From Rhizobacter sp. AJA081-3 (GTDB taxonomy: Bacteria; Pseudomonadota; Gammaproteobacteria; Burkholderiales; Burkholderiaceae_C): a stretch of DNA of 64,000 nt. Below are positions 18,907 through 28,322 of this stretch, one piece after another. The stretch is from positions 1,612,001 through 1,676,000 of the forward strand of contig NZ_CP059067.1 of the NCBI RefSeq assembly GCF_017795745.1, given 5' to 3'. The position numbers and the translations under genes were made by a program. A model generated the notes under the pieces. That model ran no database searches and was not told where the DNA came from. It saw only the letters and a program-made list of their open reading frames with translations. Every line of letters starts with the position of its first letter. Position 1 is the stretch's first letter.

Positions 18907-19500
18907 ATGGACCACAGCTTCCTCTCCGCCCTCATCCTGCTGCTGCTCGTGCTCGACCCGCTGGGCAGCCTGCCGATCTTCATTCCGATCATGAACACGG
19001 TGCCGCGCGAGCGGCGCTACTGGGTCGCGGCGCGCGAGGTCGCGATCGCCTTCGCGGTGCTGTTCGCGTTCATGTTCTTCGGCGAAGCCTTCCTGAGCGT
19101 GATGCGGCTGTCGGAACGCTCGCTGGAGGTGGCTGGCGGCGTGATCCTGCTGATGGTGGCCATCCGCATGATCTTCAGCCACGAGGGCGGTGTGTACGGC
19201 ACGCCCGAGGGCAGGGAACCGATGATCTTTCCGCTGGCCGTGCCGCTGCTGGCCGGGCCTTCGGCAATGGCCACCGTGCTGCTGCTGGCCTCACGCCAGC
19301 CGGACCGGGTGATGACCTGGGTGGCGGCGCTGACCTGCGCGATGCTGGTGTCCGGCGCGGTGCTGATGCTGTGTGATCGCATCCGCCGCTGGGTCGGCGA
19401 TTCGGTGGTCTCGGCCGTCGAGAAGCTGATGGGCCTGGTGCTCACCGCCATCGCGGTGGAAATGATCCTGGCCGGCTTGAAGCGCTATTTCTTCGAGTGA
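18907..19500 (+). CDS. MarC/NAAT family inner-membrane protein
   Basis: A 197-aa polytopic membrane protein with about six hydrophobic helices. Hallmarks of the MarC (UPF0056) family are the N-terminal LILLLLVLDPLGSLPIFIPI and the middle FPLAVPLLAGPSAMATVLLL. Family members were once linked to multiple antibiotic resistance and amino-acid export, but the function is not settled. An earlier ATG at 18886 would add seven residues; I prefer MDHSFLSAL because it matches the usual N-terminus. A bidirectional terminator follows at 19519-19546. The gene diverges from the hemerythrin-like gene. Confidence 0.88.
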   Translation: MDHSFLSALILLLLVLDPLGSLPIFIPIMNTVPRERRYWVAAREVAIAFAVLFAFMFFGEAFLSVMRLSERSLEVAGGVILLMVAIRMIFSHEGGVYGTPEGREPMIFPLAVPLLAGPSAMATVLLLASRQPDRVMTWVAALTCAMLVSGAVLMLCDRIRRWVGDSVVSAVEKLMGLVLTAIAVEMILAGLKRYFFE

Positions 19501-19518
19501 AGGCCTGAGCGCAAAGAA

Positions 19519-19546
19519 AAAGGGCCGGTCTTTCGACCGGCCCTTT
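19519..19546. terminator. Bidirectional intrinsic terminator between marC-like and porin genes
   Basis: A 12-base stem (AAAGGGCCGGTC paired with GACCGGCCCTTT) with a TTTC loop lies between two convergent genes. On the minus strand the stem is followed by a T-rich tail (TTCTTTG), as needed for the highly expressed porin. On the plus strand there are only three T residues, so it is weaker for the MarC gene. Confidence 0.85.
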
Positions 19547-19572
19547 CAGACGCTTGACTGCTGATCGGGGGA

Positions 19573-20580
19573 TCAGAAGTTGTGGCGCACGCCCACAGCC
19601 AGCGACGAGAACTTGTCGCCGAAGTTGCTCACGCTGTAGATGGCGTTGTCGTTGTTCGACACCTGGGTGTAGAAGCCGTACACCTTGGTGCGCTTGCTCA
19701 GGTTGTAGTTGTAGCCCAGGGTGAACTGGGTGGCGCCGGAGTCGTCCACGGTGGTGCCGTTGGCCTTGAAGTTGCTGGCCTTGCCGAAGTTCGCGTGGAA
19801 CTCGCTGGCACCCATCGCGTACATGCCCGACAGGCGGATGGCGTTGCGCTTCAGGCTGTTGCCGGCGCCGTCATCGATCTTGTTGTTGATGTAGTAGGCA
19901 CCGACGGTGAAGGCACCCATCTCATACAGGGCACGCACGCCGAACTCCTTGGCGCTGTCGCTGGCGGGCGGCGTGGCCAGGCCGGTCGGGGCCGACACAT
20001 AGCCGGCGCCCAGGTGCAGCGGACCCGCGTCGTAGTTGGCGGCCAGCACGAAGGTGTTCTTCGTCTGGCTGGCTTCCTTCAGGCCGAACTGGGCTTCGCC
20101 CGAGAAACCGGCGATGGTCGGCGTGGCGTAGGCGATCGTGTTGGTCACGACGCCCGGGTACAGGTAGAACGCATCCGACGACGTACCGGTGTCGTGGTTG
20201 TGCATGCTGATGTAGTCGGCGGTCGCGAAGTAAGCAGCCGTCGGGCCCATGTTGCCCAGGCGAACCTTGCCGAACGCGCCTTCCAGGCCGACCCAGCTCT
20301 CACGACCCCAGAAGCCGGCAGCGCCGCCCGAGGCAGCACCGGTGTCGGGGTTGAAGCCGTGTTCGATCAGGAAAGAAGCCTTCAGGCCGCCGCCGAGGTC
20401 TTCGGTGCCCTTGAAGCCGATACGCGACGAGCTGTTCTGCAGCACGTTCAGCGTGGTGTCGCCGTCCTTCTGGCGCTCAGCCGAGACGTTCAGGCGGCCG
20501 TAGATGGTGACGCTGCTTTGGGCCAGGGCGGCGCCACTGGTCAGGGTGGCCAGTGCGGCCAGGAAGATGGAGCGCTTCAT
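19573..20580 (-). CDS. Outer-membrane porin (Gram-negative trimeric type)
   Basis: A 335-aa outer-membrane protein with a Sec signal peptide (MKRSIFLAALATLTSGAALA, cleavage before QSSVTIYG) and alternating beta-strands. The mature start SSVTIYGRLN, the internal SRIGFKGTEDLGGGLKA and the C-terminal VGVRHNF ending in phenylalanine are typical of Burkholderiales porins of the OmpC/Omp32-like family. It forms a 16-stranded barrel for diffusion of small, mostly anionic solutes. The ATG at 20580 is chosen over 20625 because it gives a proper signal peptide and has AAGGA upstream. Its long A/T-richer upstream region and strong terminator fit high expression. Confidence 0.94.
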   Translation of the reverse strand: MKRSIFLAALATLTSGAALAQSSVTIYGRLNVSAERQKDGDTTLNVLQNSSSRIGFKGTEDLGGGLKASFLIEHGFNPDTGAASGGAAGFWGRESWVGLEGAFGKVRLGNMGPTAAYFATADYISMHNHDTGTSSDAFYLYPGVVTNTIAYATPTIAGFSGEAQFGLKEASQTKNTFVLAANYDAGPLHLGAGYVSAPTGLATPPASDSAKEFGVRALYEMGAFTVGAYYINNKIDDGAGNSLKRNAIRLSGMYAMGASEFHANFGKASNFKANGTTVDDSGATQFTLGYNYNLSKRTKVYGFYTQVSNNDNAIYSVSNFGDKFSSLAVGVRHNF

Positions 20581-20658
20581 GTAAATCCTTTTGGTCTTTG
20601 CTCGAAAAACACCCGGTTGACGCATGTCACCGGACCGAGGATTCGGATCTTAGATGAC

Positions 20659-20677
20659 ACCCGTAGGAAAACCCGTA
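20659..20677. promoter_or_regulatory. Direct repeat upstream of the porin gene
   Basis: The heptamer ACCCGTA occurs twice, at 20659-20665 and 20671-20677, 12 bases apart, in the A/T-richer 135-base region before the porin start. The spacing of about one helical turn suggests a binding site for a regulator. No regulator is identified and no clear -35/-10 pair could be fixed nearby. Confidence 0.35.
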
Positions 20678-20715
20678 TCTTCGTTGTGCCGGCGCGACAA
20701 CTGTTTTACCGGACG

Positions 20716-21468
20716 TCAGCGTCCGCGCAAGTGCGATGGCGCCTCCAGCCGGCGCGCGAGCATCGACAGGGTCAGCGTCAGCACGAGGTAGACCGCCGAT
20801 ATCGCCAGATAGGGCTCCCAGTAGCGCGAATACGCGCCGGCCACTGTTCGGGCCGCCAGCGCCAGCTCGGCCAGGCCGATGGCCGACACCAGCGAGGAGT
20901 CCTTGATCAGGGTGACGCCCTCGTTGACCAGGGCCGGCACCATGCGGCGGAAGGCCTGCGGCAGCACCACGAAGCGCATCGCCTGAGGGTGGGTCAGGCC
21001 GAGGCTGTAGGCGGCCTGCGTCTGGCCCAGATGGATGCTCTGGATGCCGGCGCGGAAGATCTCGGAGATGTAGGCGCCGGCGTTGAGCGTCATCGCCAGC
21101 GCGCCGGAGAAGAAGGCGCCGTGCGACTGGCGGAATTCGCGCGCCGCCTCGCCGGAGAGCAGCAGGCCGCTGTCCGGGTGGATCAGCGCCGGCATCAGCG
21201 CGAAGTGCACCAGCAGGATCTGCACGAACAGCGGCGTGCCGCGAAAGAAGGCGACGTAGCCGACGGTGATCGCCCGCGCCGCCTTCAGCGCCCAGGCCAG
21301 CGGGGCCGACTTGGGCGCTGGGGCGTCGCGTGAACTGCTGACCAGCCCGAGCAGCACGCCGAGCAGCAGCCCGGCGCCGATCGAGACGATGGTGAGCTGG
21401 ATCGTCATCCACAGGCCGTTGAGGAACAAGGGCCCGTAGCCGGCGAGGATCTCCCAGCGCAGTTCCAC
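20716..21468 (-). CDS. Amino acid ABC transporter permease
   Basis: A 250-aa inner-membrane permease of the HisM/GlnP type, with about five transmembrane helices. The cytoplasmic EAA loop is visible as QTQAAYSLGLTHPQAMRFVVLPQAFR, which contacts the ATPase. The N-terminal YGPLFLNGLWMTIQLTIVSI and the PLFVQILLVHFAL segment are family signatures for polar amino acid uptake. It lies 15 bases after the receptor gene on the same strand, so they form an operon. Neither a second permease nor the ATP-binding subunit is encoded here; they must be supplied from elsewhere. Confidence 0.92.
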   Translation of the reverse strand: MELRWEILAGYGPLFLNGLWMTIQLTIVSIGAGLLLGVLLGLVSSSRDAPAPKSAPLAWALKAARAITVGYVAFFRGTPLFVQILLVHFALMPALIHPDSGLLLSGEAAREFRQSHGAFFSGALAMTLNAGAYISEIFRAGIQSIHLGQTQAAYSLGLTHPQAMRFVVLPQAFRRMVPALVNEGVTLIKDSSLVSAIGLAELALAARTVAGAYSRYWEPYLAISAVYLVLTLTLSMLARRLEAPSHLRGR

Positions 21469-21483
21469 GCGCGCTCCGCGTGC

Positions 21484-22356
21484 TTACTTCGACGCGGCGG
21501 AGGCCGGTGCCGCGGCAGCGGCCGGGGCGGCGCCGAAGTACTTGGCGTAGATCTGGTCGTAGCTGCCGTCGGCCTTGATGTCGGCCAGGCCCTTGTTCAG
21601 CTTTTCGAGCAGCTCGGTGTTGCCCTTCTTCACGGCGAAGCCGTACTGCTCGGGCGCGAAAGCCTTGTCGCTGACGGTCTTGAACTTGGCGCCCGGGTTG
21701 TTGGTCACGTAGTTGATGACCACGCCGTTGTCGGCCACGACCGCGTCCACGCCGCCGGCTTCCAGTTCCTTGAGCGCCAGCGGCGTCGACTCGAAGCGCT
21801 TGATGTTGGTGCTGTTCTTGCCCTGCTGCTTGGTGACGACTTCGTCACCGGTGGTGCCGGTCTGCACGCCGACCTTGAGCTTCTTCAGGTCGTCGAACTT
21901 GCTCACCTTCGAGGTCGCCTTCACGGCGATCAGCTGGTAGGCGTCGAAGTAGGGGTTGGTGAAGTCCATCGTCTGCTTGCGCTCGTCGGTGATCGTGATC
22001 GACGAGGCCAGCATGTCGCGGTCGCCCTGCGCGAGCGAGTTGAAGATGCCTTCCCACGGGGTGTTGACAAATTTCACCTCGATGCCGGCCTTCTTGGCCA
22101 CGGCGGTGACGACGTCGACGGTGAGGCCGACGATCTCGCCCTTCTCGTTCTGCGACTCGAAGGGTGCGTAGGCGGCGTCGGTGCCGACAGCGTAGACCTT
22201 GGCCGGCGGCGGTGCGGCGGCGACGGACGCGGCCGGCGCGGCGGCCGAGGCGGCCGGAGCCGGTGCCGGCTCCTTCTTGCCGCAGGCGGCGAGCAGCACG
22301 CCCGCGAAGAGCAGGCCGGTGGTTTGCAGGAAACGACGGGTGGTGATGGTGGTCAT
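21484..22356 (-). CDS. Amino acid ABC transporter substrate-binding lipoprotein
   Basis: A 290-aa periplasmic receptor of the bacterial SBP family 3. The N-terminus has both a twin-arginine-like start (TTRRFLQTTG) and a lipobox (LLAAC, Cys about 25), followed by an Ala/Pro-rich linker. The binding domain shows VGTDAAYAPFES, VGLTVDVVTAVAKKAGIEV, DMLASSITITDERKQTMDF and VGVQTGTTGDE. It delivers a polar amino acid to the permease encoded directly downstream. Ligand specificity cannot be fixed by eye. The C-terminus is an unusual Ala/Pro-rich tail (about 20 residues). Confidence 0.92.
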   Translation of the reverse strand: MTTITTRRFLQTTGLLFAGVLLAACGKKEPAPAPAASAAAPAASVAAAPPPAKVYAVGTDAAYAPFESQNEKGEIVGLTVDVVTAVAKKAGIEVKFVNTPWEGIFNSLAQGDRDMLASSITITDERKQTMDFTNPYFDAYQLIAVKATSKVSKFDDLKKLKVGVQTGTTGDEVVTKQQGKNSTNIKRFESTPLALKELEAGGVDAVVADNGVVINYVTNNPGAKFKTVSDKAFAPEQYGFAVKKGNTELLEKLNKGLADIKADGSYDQIYAKYFGAAPAAAAAPASAASK

Positions 22357-22460
22357 GAAGTCCTCGATGAAGGAATGTCGGGAGCCCGGACCGGTAGGCC
22401 GGAGGGCGTGGCGCGAAGTGTAAGCGGGAGCCGTGCCAGCCCGGCCGGCTTCGGCGCCTG

Positions 22461-23972
22461 TCAGGGCCGCGGCGCGGTGGCCGGGTCGAGGTGCCGCCAG
22501 GGCAGGTCGCCCGGGTCGGCGGGCATCGGGCCAGAGGCCTTGGCCACGAGGATGTGCGAGGCAATGGGAGCGAAAGCGGCGCGGAAATGCACCGAGCTCT
22601 TCACCACCAGCATCTGCATCGCGCCCGGCTCGATGCCGAGGAAGCGGAACAGGTCGAGGTCGAGCATCTGCGCCTTGGCGCTGGACAGCAGCACGCGGAT
22701 GCCGTCGATCTCGACGCAGGCGCAGGGGCCGAGCCGCGCGGTGGCGCCGGCGGTCATCGGGCCGTGCAAGTGCAGAGTGCCGTCGTGCACCGCGAGCACG
22801 CGGGCTTCGCCGCGCAGCGGCGGGTCGGTGAGGGTGCCGTCCCAGGTGGCCACGGCCCTGCCGAGCGACAGTTGCAGCCGCGCACCGACCCCCGCGGCGC
22901 AGGCGGCGGCTGCGCTCTCAGGGTCGAACAGCAGGCCGAGAGCGACGCTGCCTGCGAGCCGGTGCCCGGCGCCCGCTGCGCGCAGGGCGTGCAGCAGGCC
23001 GGTGGTGTTGGCATCGCCGCCGGCGCCGGGGTTGTCCTGCGTGTCGGCGATGATCACCGGGCCGCGGCCGGGGCCGGCGAGGGACAGGGCCCGCGCCACG
23101 GCCTCGGCGGGCGCCAGCAGTTCCGTCGACCACTCGCGGCGCCGCGCACAGACCTCCGCCTGCAGCGTGTCGACGGCACGCTGCAGCGCCGCCGCGTCGG
23201 CACCGTGCCCGAACAGCACCGGGCCGCATTCGGCGAAGTCGGCCGCCGAGAAGCCCATCGCGAAGCTGAGCTCCAGATCCGCGTCGGCCTCCAGGCGCTC
23301 GAGCTGCTCGATCACCGAGGCCGCTGGCTGCATCAGCGTGCACTGTGCGTTCAGCGGCAGCAGGAAGGGCACGCGGCGCGCATGGGTGTGCCGCGCCGGC
23401 GCGCCCGCCAGCAGGCGCCGCGCCAGCATCTGCGCGGCACGTTCGCCGGTCGCGACCATGTCGACGTGCGGGTAGGTCCGGTAGGCGGTCATGGCGCTGG
23501 CGTGAGCCAGCATGCGCCGCGTCACGTTGGCATGCAGGTCCAGGCTCGCGACGATGGGCAGCGCGGGGCCGGCAACGGTGCGCAGGCACTGCAGCAACTC
23601 GCCCTCGGCATCGTCGGCGCCTTCGGCAACGGCCGCACCGTGCAGGTCGAGCAGGATGCCGTCGAGTCCTGTGCGCATGGCCTCGCGCAGGTCGGCGAGC
23701 ATCTCGTCGCGGATGCGCGCGAAGGCGTCGGCGGTGATGCGGTTGGAGGGCATGGCGCCGGCCCACACCGACGGCACGAGCGTCCAGCCACGGGCGCGGG
23801 CCTCGCGCACGAAGCCGCCGATGGCCAGGCTGCCGCCACCCATCTGCTCGAGCATCGCCGGCCCGCGCGCGTAGGCGGGGTAGCCCGCGCCGGCCTCGAA
23901 GGCATCCCAGTCCGCCACCGAAGGCGCGAAGGTGTTGGTCTCGTGGTGGAAGCCGGCGACGAAGATGCGCAT
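22461..23972 (-). CDS. M81 family metallopeptidase (MlrC-like)
   Basis: A 503-aa cytosolic protein with the MlrC N-terminal domain (DUF1485, about 1-290) and MlrC C-terminal domain (about 300-490). Hallmarks are FVAGFHHETNTFAPS, DGILLDLHGAAVAE, SLDLHANVT, AYRTYPHVDMVATGERA and DTQDNPGAGGDANTTG, which carry the predicted zinc ligands (His/Asp). MlrC of sphingomonads cleaves linearised microcystin, but most relatives in Burkholderiales act on other small peptides or amides and are unassigned. The start ATG gives the canonical MRIFVAGFHHE. It is 15 bases upstream of nothing on its strand except the DUF455 gene, which precedes it. Confidence 0.88.
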   Translation of the reverse strand: MRIFVAGFHHETNTFAPSVADWDAFEAGAGYPAYARGPAMLEQMGGGSLAIGGFVREARARGWTLVPSVWAGAMPSNRITADAFARIRDEMLADLREAMRTGLDGILLDLHGAAVAEGADDAEGELLQCLRTVAGPALPIVASLDLHANVTRRMLAHASAMTAYRTYPHVDMVATGERAAQMLARRLLAGAPARHTHARRVPFLLPLNAQCTLMQPAASVIEQLERLEADADLELSFAMGFSAADFAECGPVLFGHGADAAALQRAVDTLQAEVCARRREWSTELLAPAEAVARALSLAGPGRGPVIIADTQDNPGAGGDANTTGLLHALRAAGAGHRLAGSVALGLLFDPESAAAACAAGVGARLQLSLGRAVATWDGTLTDPPLRGEARVLAVHDGTLHLHGPMTAGATARLGPCACVEIDGIRVLLSSAKAQMLDLDLFRFLGIEPGAMQMLVVKSSVHFRAAFAPIASHILVAKASGPMPADPGDLPWRHLDPATAPRP

Positions 23973-23987
23973 GAAGAATGGCCTCGC

Positions 23988-24776
23988 TCAGGCGGCGCGG
24001 GTGAGGTAGGCGATCTCGTCGTCGGTGAAGCCGGCGGCGCGGCGCGCGGCATCGTTGAACGGCGGGCGCAGGCGCGGCGCGGCATAACGTTCCACCAGCG
24101 CCGGGTAGATCGCCACCGCATCCAGCCCGGCGCGCTCGCAGACGAAGCGGTACCAGCGGTTGCCGATGGCGACATGGCCGATCTCGTCGCGCAGGATCAC
24201 GTCGAGGATCTCCACCGCGCGTGCATCGCCGGCCTTGCCCAGCTTGGCCTGCAGCGGCGGCGTGGCGTCCAGCCCGCGGGCCTCCAGCGTGCGCGGCACC
24301 AGCGCCATGCGCGCCACGACGTCGTGCGCGGTACGCGCAGCCATCGTCCACAGGCCGTCGTGGGCGGCGAAGTCGCCGTAGTCGTGGCCGAGCGTGCGCA
24401 GGTGCTCGCGCAGCAGCGTGAAGTGCAGCGACTCCTCCGCGGCCACGCGCAGCCAGTCGCGGTAGAACTCGGCCGGCATGCCGGCGAAGCGCCACACCGC
24501 GTCGAGCGCCAGGTTGATGGCGTTGAACTCGATGTGCGCGATCGAGTGCAGCAGCGCCGCGCGGCCCTCGAGCGTGAAGGGCGAGCGGGTCGCCACGTCC
24601 TTCGGGGCCACGAGCGGCGGCCGCGCCGGCCGGCCCGGTAAGCCGGCGGGTTCGGCCAGCACCTCGGAGGTGTCGAGCGTCAGCGACGCATCGGCAGACA
24701 GCGTGCGCACGGCGGCCGCCTTGTCTGCCGGGTCGGCGATCTGCAGCAGGGCGAGCGCTTCACGGCGGAGGTCCAT
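23988..24776 (-). CDS. DUF455 family ferritin-like protein
   Basis: A 262-aa soluble protein of the DUF455 family with a ferritin-like four-helix bundle. Glutamate and histidine ligands suited to a di-iron centre are seen in LHSIAHIEFNAINLALDAVW, AAEESLHFTLLREHL and LRDEIGHVAIGNRWY. Related proteins include MiaE-like tRNA hydroxylases, but the family has no agreed function. The ATG at 24776 gives the start MDLRREALALL. The gene diverges from the decarboxylase gene 48 bases away and precedes the M81 peptidase gene by 15 bases, suggesting one transcript for the pair. Confidence 0.85.
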   Translation of the reverse strand: MDLRREALALLQIADPADKAAAVRTLSADASLTLDTSEVLAEPAGLPGRPARPPLVAPKDVATRSPFTLEGRAALLHSIAHIEFNAINLALDAVWRFAGMPAEFYRDWLRVAAEESLHFTLLREHLRTLGHDYGDFAAHDGLWTMAARTAHDVVARMALVPRTLEARGLDATPPLQAKLGKAGDARAVEILDVILRDEIGHVAIGNRWYRFVCERAGLDAVAIYPALVERYAAPRLRPPFNDAARRAAGFTDDEIAYLTRAA

Positions 24777-24824
24777 GCGGCGATTATCGATGGCACCGTC
24801 GCGGTGCTTGATAAGCTCCGGCCC

Positions 24825-26777
24825 ATGCCGCGCCCCCACAGCCATGTCCTGCTCGTCCTCGCCGATGCCACGCTGCGCCGCAGCCTGCTCAAGGGCCTGG
24901 GCGCTGCCGCCAAGCAACTCGACAATCCCTGCGGATTGAGTTTTCACGGGGTCGCCTCGGCCGGCGAAGCCCTGGCCATCGCCCGCGACGACGGCGACCT
25001 GCAGAGCGTGCTGATCGACAGCCTGGGCGACCCGCAAGGTGCCGCTCCCTGGGCAGCCGAGGACCTCGTGCAGTCCGTGCACGCCATGCGCCCGGAACTC
25101 GACCTCTACGTGCTGGTGGACAGTGCCCGCGACGAAGAGACCGTCGGCGCGCTGACGCGCGAGGCGATCGACGGCTTCTTCATGCGCGACGAGGCCGACC
25201 CGCGCGGCTGGTTCCGCATCCTTCAGGCCGAGATCCAGGAGAAGTCGCGCACGCCCTTCTTCGACGCGCTGCGCGAGTACGTGCTGATGGCCAAGGATGC
25301 GTGGCATACGCCGGGCCATTCGTCGGGCGACAGCCTGCGCGGCAGCCCCTGGTCGGCGGAGTTCCACGAATTCCTCGGCGAGAACATGCTGCGCGCCGAC
25401 CTGTCGGTGTCGGTCGACATGCTCGACTCGCTGCTCGACCCGAAAGGCGTGATCGCGCAGGCGCAGGAGATGGCGGCGCGTGCCTTTGGCGCGCAGCGCA
25501 CCTTCTTCGCGACCAACGGCACCTCGACGGCCAACAAGGTGATCTTCCAGACCCTGCTGGCGCCGGGCGACAAGCTCTTGCTCGACCGCAACTGCCACAA
25601 GTCGGTGCACCACGGCGTTGTGCTGTCGGGCGCGCGGCCGGTGTACCTGGACAGCTCGATGAACCGCACCTACGGCCTGTTCGGCCCAGTGCCGAAGAAG
25701 ACGCTGTTCGCGGCCATCGAGGCGCACCCCGATGCGAAGGCACTGATCCTCACCTCCTGCACCTACGACGGCCTGCGCTACGACCTGCCGCCGATCGTCG
25801 CGGCCGCACACGCCAAGGGCATCAAGGTGATCATCGACGAGGCCTGGTACGCGCATGCGCGCTTCCACCCGGCGTTCCGTCCGACGGCGATGGAGGCCGG
25901 CGCCGATTACGCCACGCAGTCCACCCACAAGGTGCTGTCGGCGCTCAGCCAGGCCAGCATGATCCACGTGAACGACCCGGCCTTCGACGCGCACCTGTTC
26001 CGCGAGAACTTCAACATGCACACGTCGACGAGCCCCCAGTACGGCATCATCGCCAGCCTCGACGTGGGCCGCCAGCAGGCCGTGATGGAAGGCTACAAGC
26101 TGCTGCAGCGCACGCTCGAGCTCGCCGCCGAGCTGCGCGAGGCGATCGACGCGACCAACGTCTTCCAGGCGCTCACGCTGACCGACCTGCTGCCTGTCGA
26201 AGTGCAGGACGACGGCATCCAGCTCGACCCGACCAAGATCACCGTCGATGTGTCGCGTTCGGGTTTCACGGTCGACGAGTTCCAGCAGGTGCTGTTCGAG
26301 CGCTTCAACATCCAGGTCGAGAAGTCGACATTCAACACCGTGACGCTGCTGCTGACCATCGGCACGACGCGCAGCAAGGTCTCCCGCCTGCACGACGCGC
26401 TGCTGCGCCTGGCGCGCGAGGCCAAAGCGCCGCGGCGGCTGGTCAAGGCGCCGGAGATCGCCGGCTTCACCAGCCTGCGCTACCTGCCGCGCGACGCCTT
26501 CTACTGCGAGGGCGAACTGCTGCCGCTGCTCGACGACGATGAGCACGCCAACGCCGCGCTCGACGGCCGCGTCTGCGCCGACCAGATCGTGCCCTATCCG
26601 CCGGGCATCCCGGCGCTGGTGCCGGGACAGGTGATCACGCGCGAGATCGTGCAGTTCCTGCTCTCGCTGATGCGCTCGCACAAGCGCACCGACCTGCACG
26701 GCGTGGTACACGACGGCTACACCCCTTGCATCCGCGTGATGACAGCGGCCGAGGAACGCAGCCATCGCGCGCTCTGA
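24825..26777 (+). CDS. Orn/Lys/Arg decarboxylase, PLP fold I
   Basis: A 650-aa cytosolic decarboxylase producing putrescine, cadaverine or agmatine. The N-terminal wing domain (about 1-130) resembles a receiver fold. The PLP domain follows, with [61 protein letters not shown] and the Schiff-base lysine K369 in [13 protein letters not shown]. The C-terminal domain contains the typical [14 protein letters not shown]. Length is slightly below the 710-755 residues of the inducible E. coli enzymes. Which amino acid is used cannot be decided by eye. The ATG at 24825 is preferred over one at 24804. Confidence 0.9.
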   Translation: MPRPHSHVLLVLADATLRRSLLKGLGAAAKQLDNPCGLSFHGVASAGEALAIARDDGDLQSVLIDSLGDPQGAAPWAAEDLVQSVHAMRPELDLYVLVDSARDEETVGALTREAIDGFFMRDEADPRGWFRILQAEIQEKSRTPFFDALREYVLMAKDAWHTPGHSSGDSLRGSPWSAEFHEFLGENMLRADLSVSVDMLDSLLDPKGVIAQAQEMAARAFGAQRTFFATNGTSTANKVIFQTLLAPGDKLLLDRNCHKSVHHGVVLSGARPVYLDSSMNRTYGLFGPVPKKTLFAAIEAHPDAKALILTSCTYDGLRYDLPPIVAAAHAKGIKVIIDEAWYAHARFHPAFRPTAMEAGADYATQSTHKVLSALSQASMIHVNDPAFDAHLFRENFNMHTSTSPQYGIIASLDVGRQQAVMEGYKLLQRTLELAAELREAIDATNVFQALTLTDLLPVEVQDDGIQLDPTKITVDVSRSGFTVDEFQQVLFERFNIQVEKSTFNTVTLLLTIGTTRSKVSRLHDALLRLAREAKAPRRLVKAPEIAGFTSLRYLPRDAFYCEGELLPLLDDDEHANAALDGRVCADQIVPYPPGIPALVPGQVITREIVQFLLSLMRSHKRTDLHGVVHDGYTPCIRVMTAAEERSHRAL

Positions 26778-26808
26778 CTACACTTCGCGCCTTCCCCGAA
26801 AGCAGACC

Positions 26809-27333
26809 ATGGCGATCTACCAGCTCGACGACGACATTCCCCGCATCGCGGACACGGCCTGGGTGGCCGACAGCGCGCAGGTCATCGGCCGCGTGGCGCT
26901 GGAAGAGGGCGCCAGCGTCTGGTTCGGCGCCATCCTGCGCGGCGACAACGAATGGATCACCATCGGCCGCGGCTCCAACGTGCAGGACGGCAGCGTGCTG
27001 CACACCGACATGGGCTGCCCGCTGACGATCGGTGCGGACGTGACCATCGGCCATCAGGTGATGCTGCACGGCTGCACGATCGGCGACGGCTCGCTGATCG
27101 GCATCCAGGCGGTGGTGCTGAACAACGCGAAGATCGGCCGCAACTGCCTGGTCGGTGCCGGCGCGCTGGTCACCGAGGGCAAGGAGTTCCCGGACGGTTC
27201 ACTGATCATGGGCTCGCCGGCCCGAGTGGTGAGGCAGCTCTCGCCCGAGCAGTTCGAGCGCCTGCGGCTGGGCGCGGTGCACTACGCCGAGAACTCCGAG
27301 CGCTATCGCCGCGGCTTGAGGAAGATCGGCTGA
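26809..27333 (+). CDS. Gamma-carbonic anhydrase family protein
   Basis: A 174-aa left-handed beta-helix trimer protein. Hexapeptide repeats run through residues 15-140 ([41 protein letters not shown]). Three histidines in HTDMG, IGHQV and LHGC are positioned like the zinc ligands of the YrdA/PaaY group. Its activity may be CO2 hydration or related metal-dependent hydrolysis. The stop overlaps the next ATG (TGATG), so it is translationally coupled to hslO, a pairing that is common in Burkholderiales to my knowledge. The ATG is preceded by a GAAAGCAG region and gives [13 protein letters not shown]. Confidence 0.92.
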   Translation: MAIYQLDDDIPRIADTAWVADSAQVIGRVALEEGASVWFGAILRGDNEWITIGRGSNVQDGSVLHTDMGCPLTIGADVTIGHQVMLHGCTIGDGSLIGIQAVVLNNAKIGRNCLVGAGALVTEGKEFPDGSLIMGSPARVVRQLSPEQFERLRLGAVHYAENSERYRRGLRKIG

Positions 27334-28304
27334 TGTCGGAGCTGCACAAGTTCATCTTCGAGGGGCTGCCGGTGCGCGGCATGCTGGTGCGGCTGACCGA
27401 TTCCTGGCAAGAGTTGCTGCAGCGCCGCGAAACTGCTGCAGACGCTTTCCCGCCGCCGGTGCGCGAGCTGCTCGGCGAGATGGCCGCTGCCGGCGTGCTG
27501 ATGCAGGCCAACATCAAGTTCAACGGTGCCCTGATCCTGCAGGTGTTCGGCGACGGGCCGGTGAAGCTCGCGGTGGCCGAGGTGCAGCCGGATCTCGCGT
27601 TTCGCAGCACCGCCAAGGTGATCGGCGAGGTGCCGGCCGGCGCGAAGCTGGAGGCGATGCTCAACGTGCACGGCCAGGGCCGCTGTGCCATCACGCTGGA
27701 CCCGCAGGACAAGCTGCCTGGCCAGCAGCCGTACCAGGGCATCGTTCCGCTGCATGGCGATGCGCGTGAACCGCTGCAGCAGCTGTCGCAGGTGCTCGAA
27801 CACTACATGCTGCAGTCCGAGCAGCTCGACACGCGGCTCGTGCTCGCCGCCGACGACAAGGTGGCCGCCGGTTTGCTGATCCAGCGCCTGCCGGTGGAGG
27901 GCGCCGGCAACCTGGCCGGCCAGCTCGACCAGGACCAGATCGGCCTGAACGAGGGATTCAACCGCATCGCCCACCTCGCCGCCACGCTGACGAGCGACGA
28001 ACTGCTCACGCTGGATGCCGACACCATCCTGCGCCGGCTGTTCTGGGAGGAAAAGCTGCTCCGCTTCGAGCCGCAGGCCGGTGCGTCGGGGCCGCACTTC
28101 AAGTGCTCCTGCTCGCGCGATCGCGTGGGAGCGATGCTGCGCAGCCTGGGCCGCGAGGAGATCGAGAGCATCATCGCCGAGCAGGGCCGGGTCGAGATCG
28201 CCTGCGATTTCTGCGGCATCAAGTACCACTTCGACCCGGTCGATTCCGCGGGCCTGTTCCTGCCGCCGGGAACGCAGCCGCCGGGCAGCAGCGCGCTGAA
28301 CTGA
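27333..28304 (+). CDS. hslO: Redox-regulated chaperone Hsp33
   Basis: A 323-aa cytosolic holdase that is activated by oxidation and protects proteins from aggregation. The N-terminal domain contains the family segments GALILQVFGDGPVKLAVAEV and AMLNVHGQGRCAITL. The C-terminal zinc-binding redox switch is intact: CSC in FKCSCSRDRV and CDFC in IACDFCGIKYHF, giving the four cysteines that hold zinc when reduced. The ATG overlaps the stop of the gamma-carbonic anhydrase gene. Length is slightly above the E. coli protein (292) because of a Pro-rich tail. Confidence 0.95.
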   Translation: MSELHKFIFEGLPVRGMLVRLTDSWQELLQRRETAADAFPPPVRELLGEMAAAGVLMQANIKFNGALILQVFGDGPVKLAVAEVQPDLAFRSTAKVIGEVPAGAKLEAMLNVHGQGRCAITLDPQDKLPGQQPYQGIVPLHGDAREPLQQLSQVLEHYMLQSEQLDTRLVLAADDKVAAGLLIQRLPVEGAGNLAGQLDQDQIGLNEGFNRIAHLAATLTSDELLTLDADTILRRLFWEEKLLRFEPQAGASGPHFKCSCSRDRVGAMLRSLGREEIESIIAEQGRVEIACDFCGIKYHFDPVDSAGLFLPPGTQPPGSSALN

Positions 28305-28322
28305 CTGGCTGACCGGCTCGCG

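Noticed and set aside
22491-24641. Plus-strand frame of 716 codons opposite the M81 and DUF455 genes
   Set aside because: No motif or ribosome binding site; the real genes are on the minus strand.
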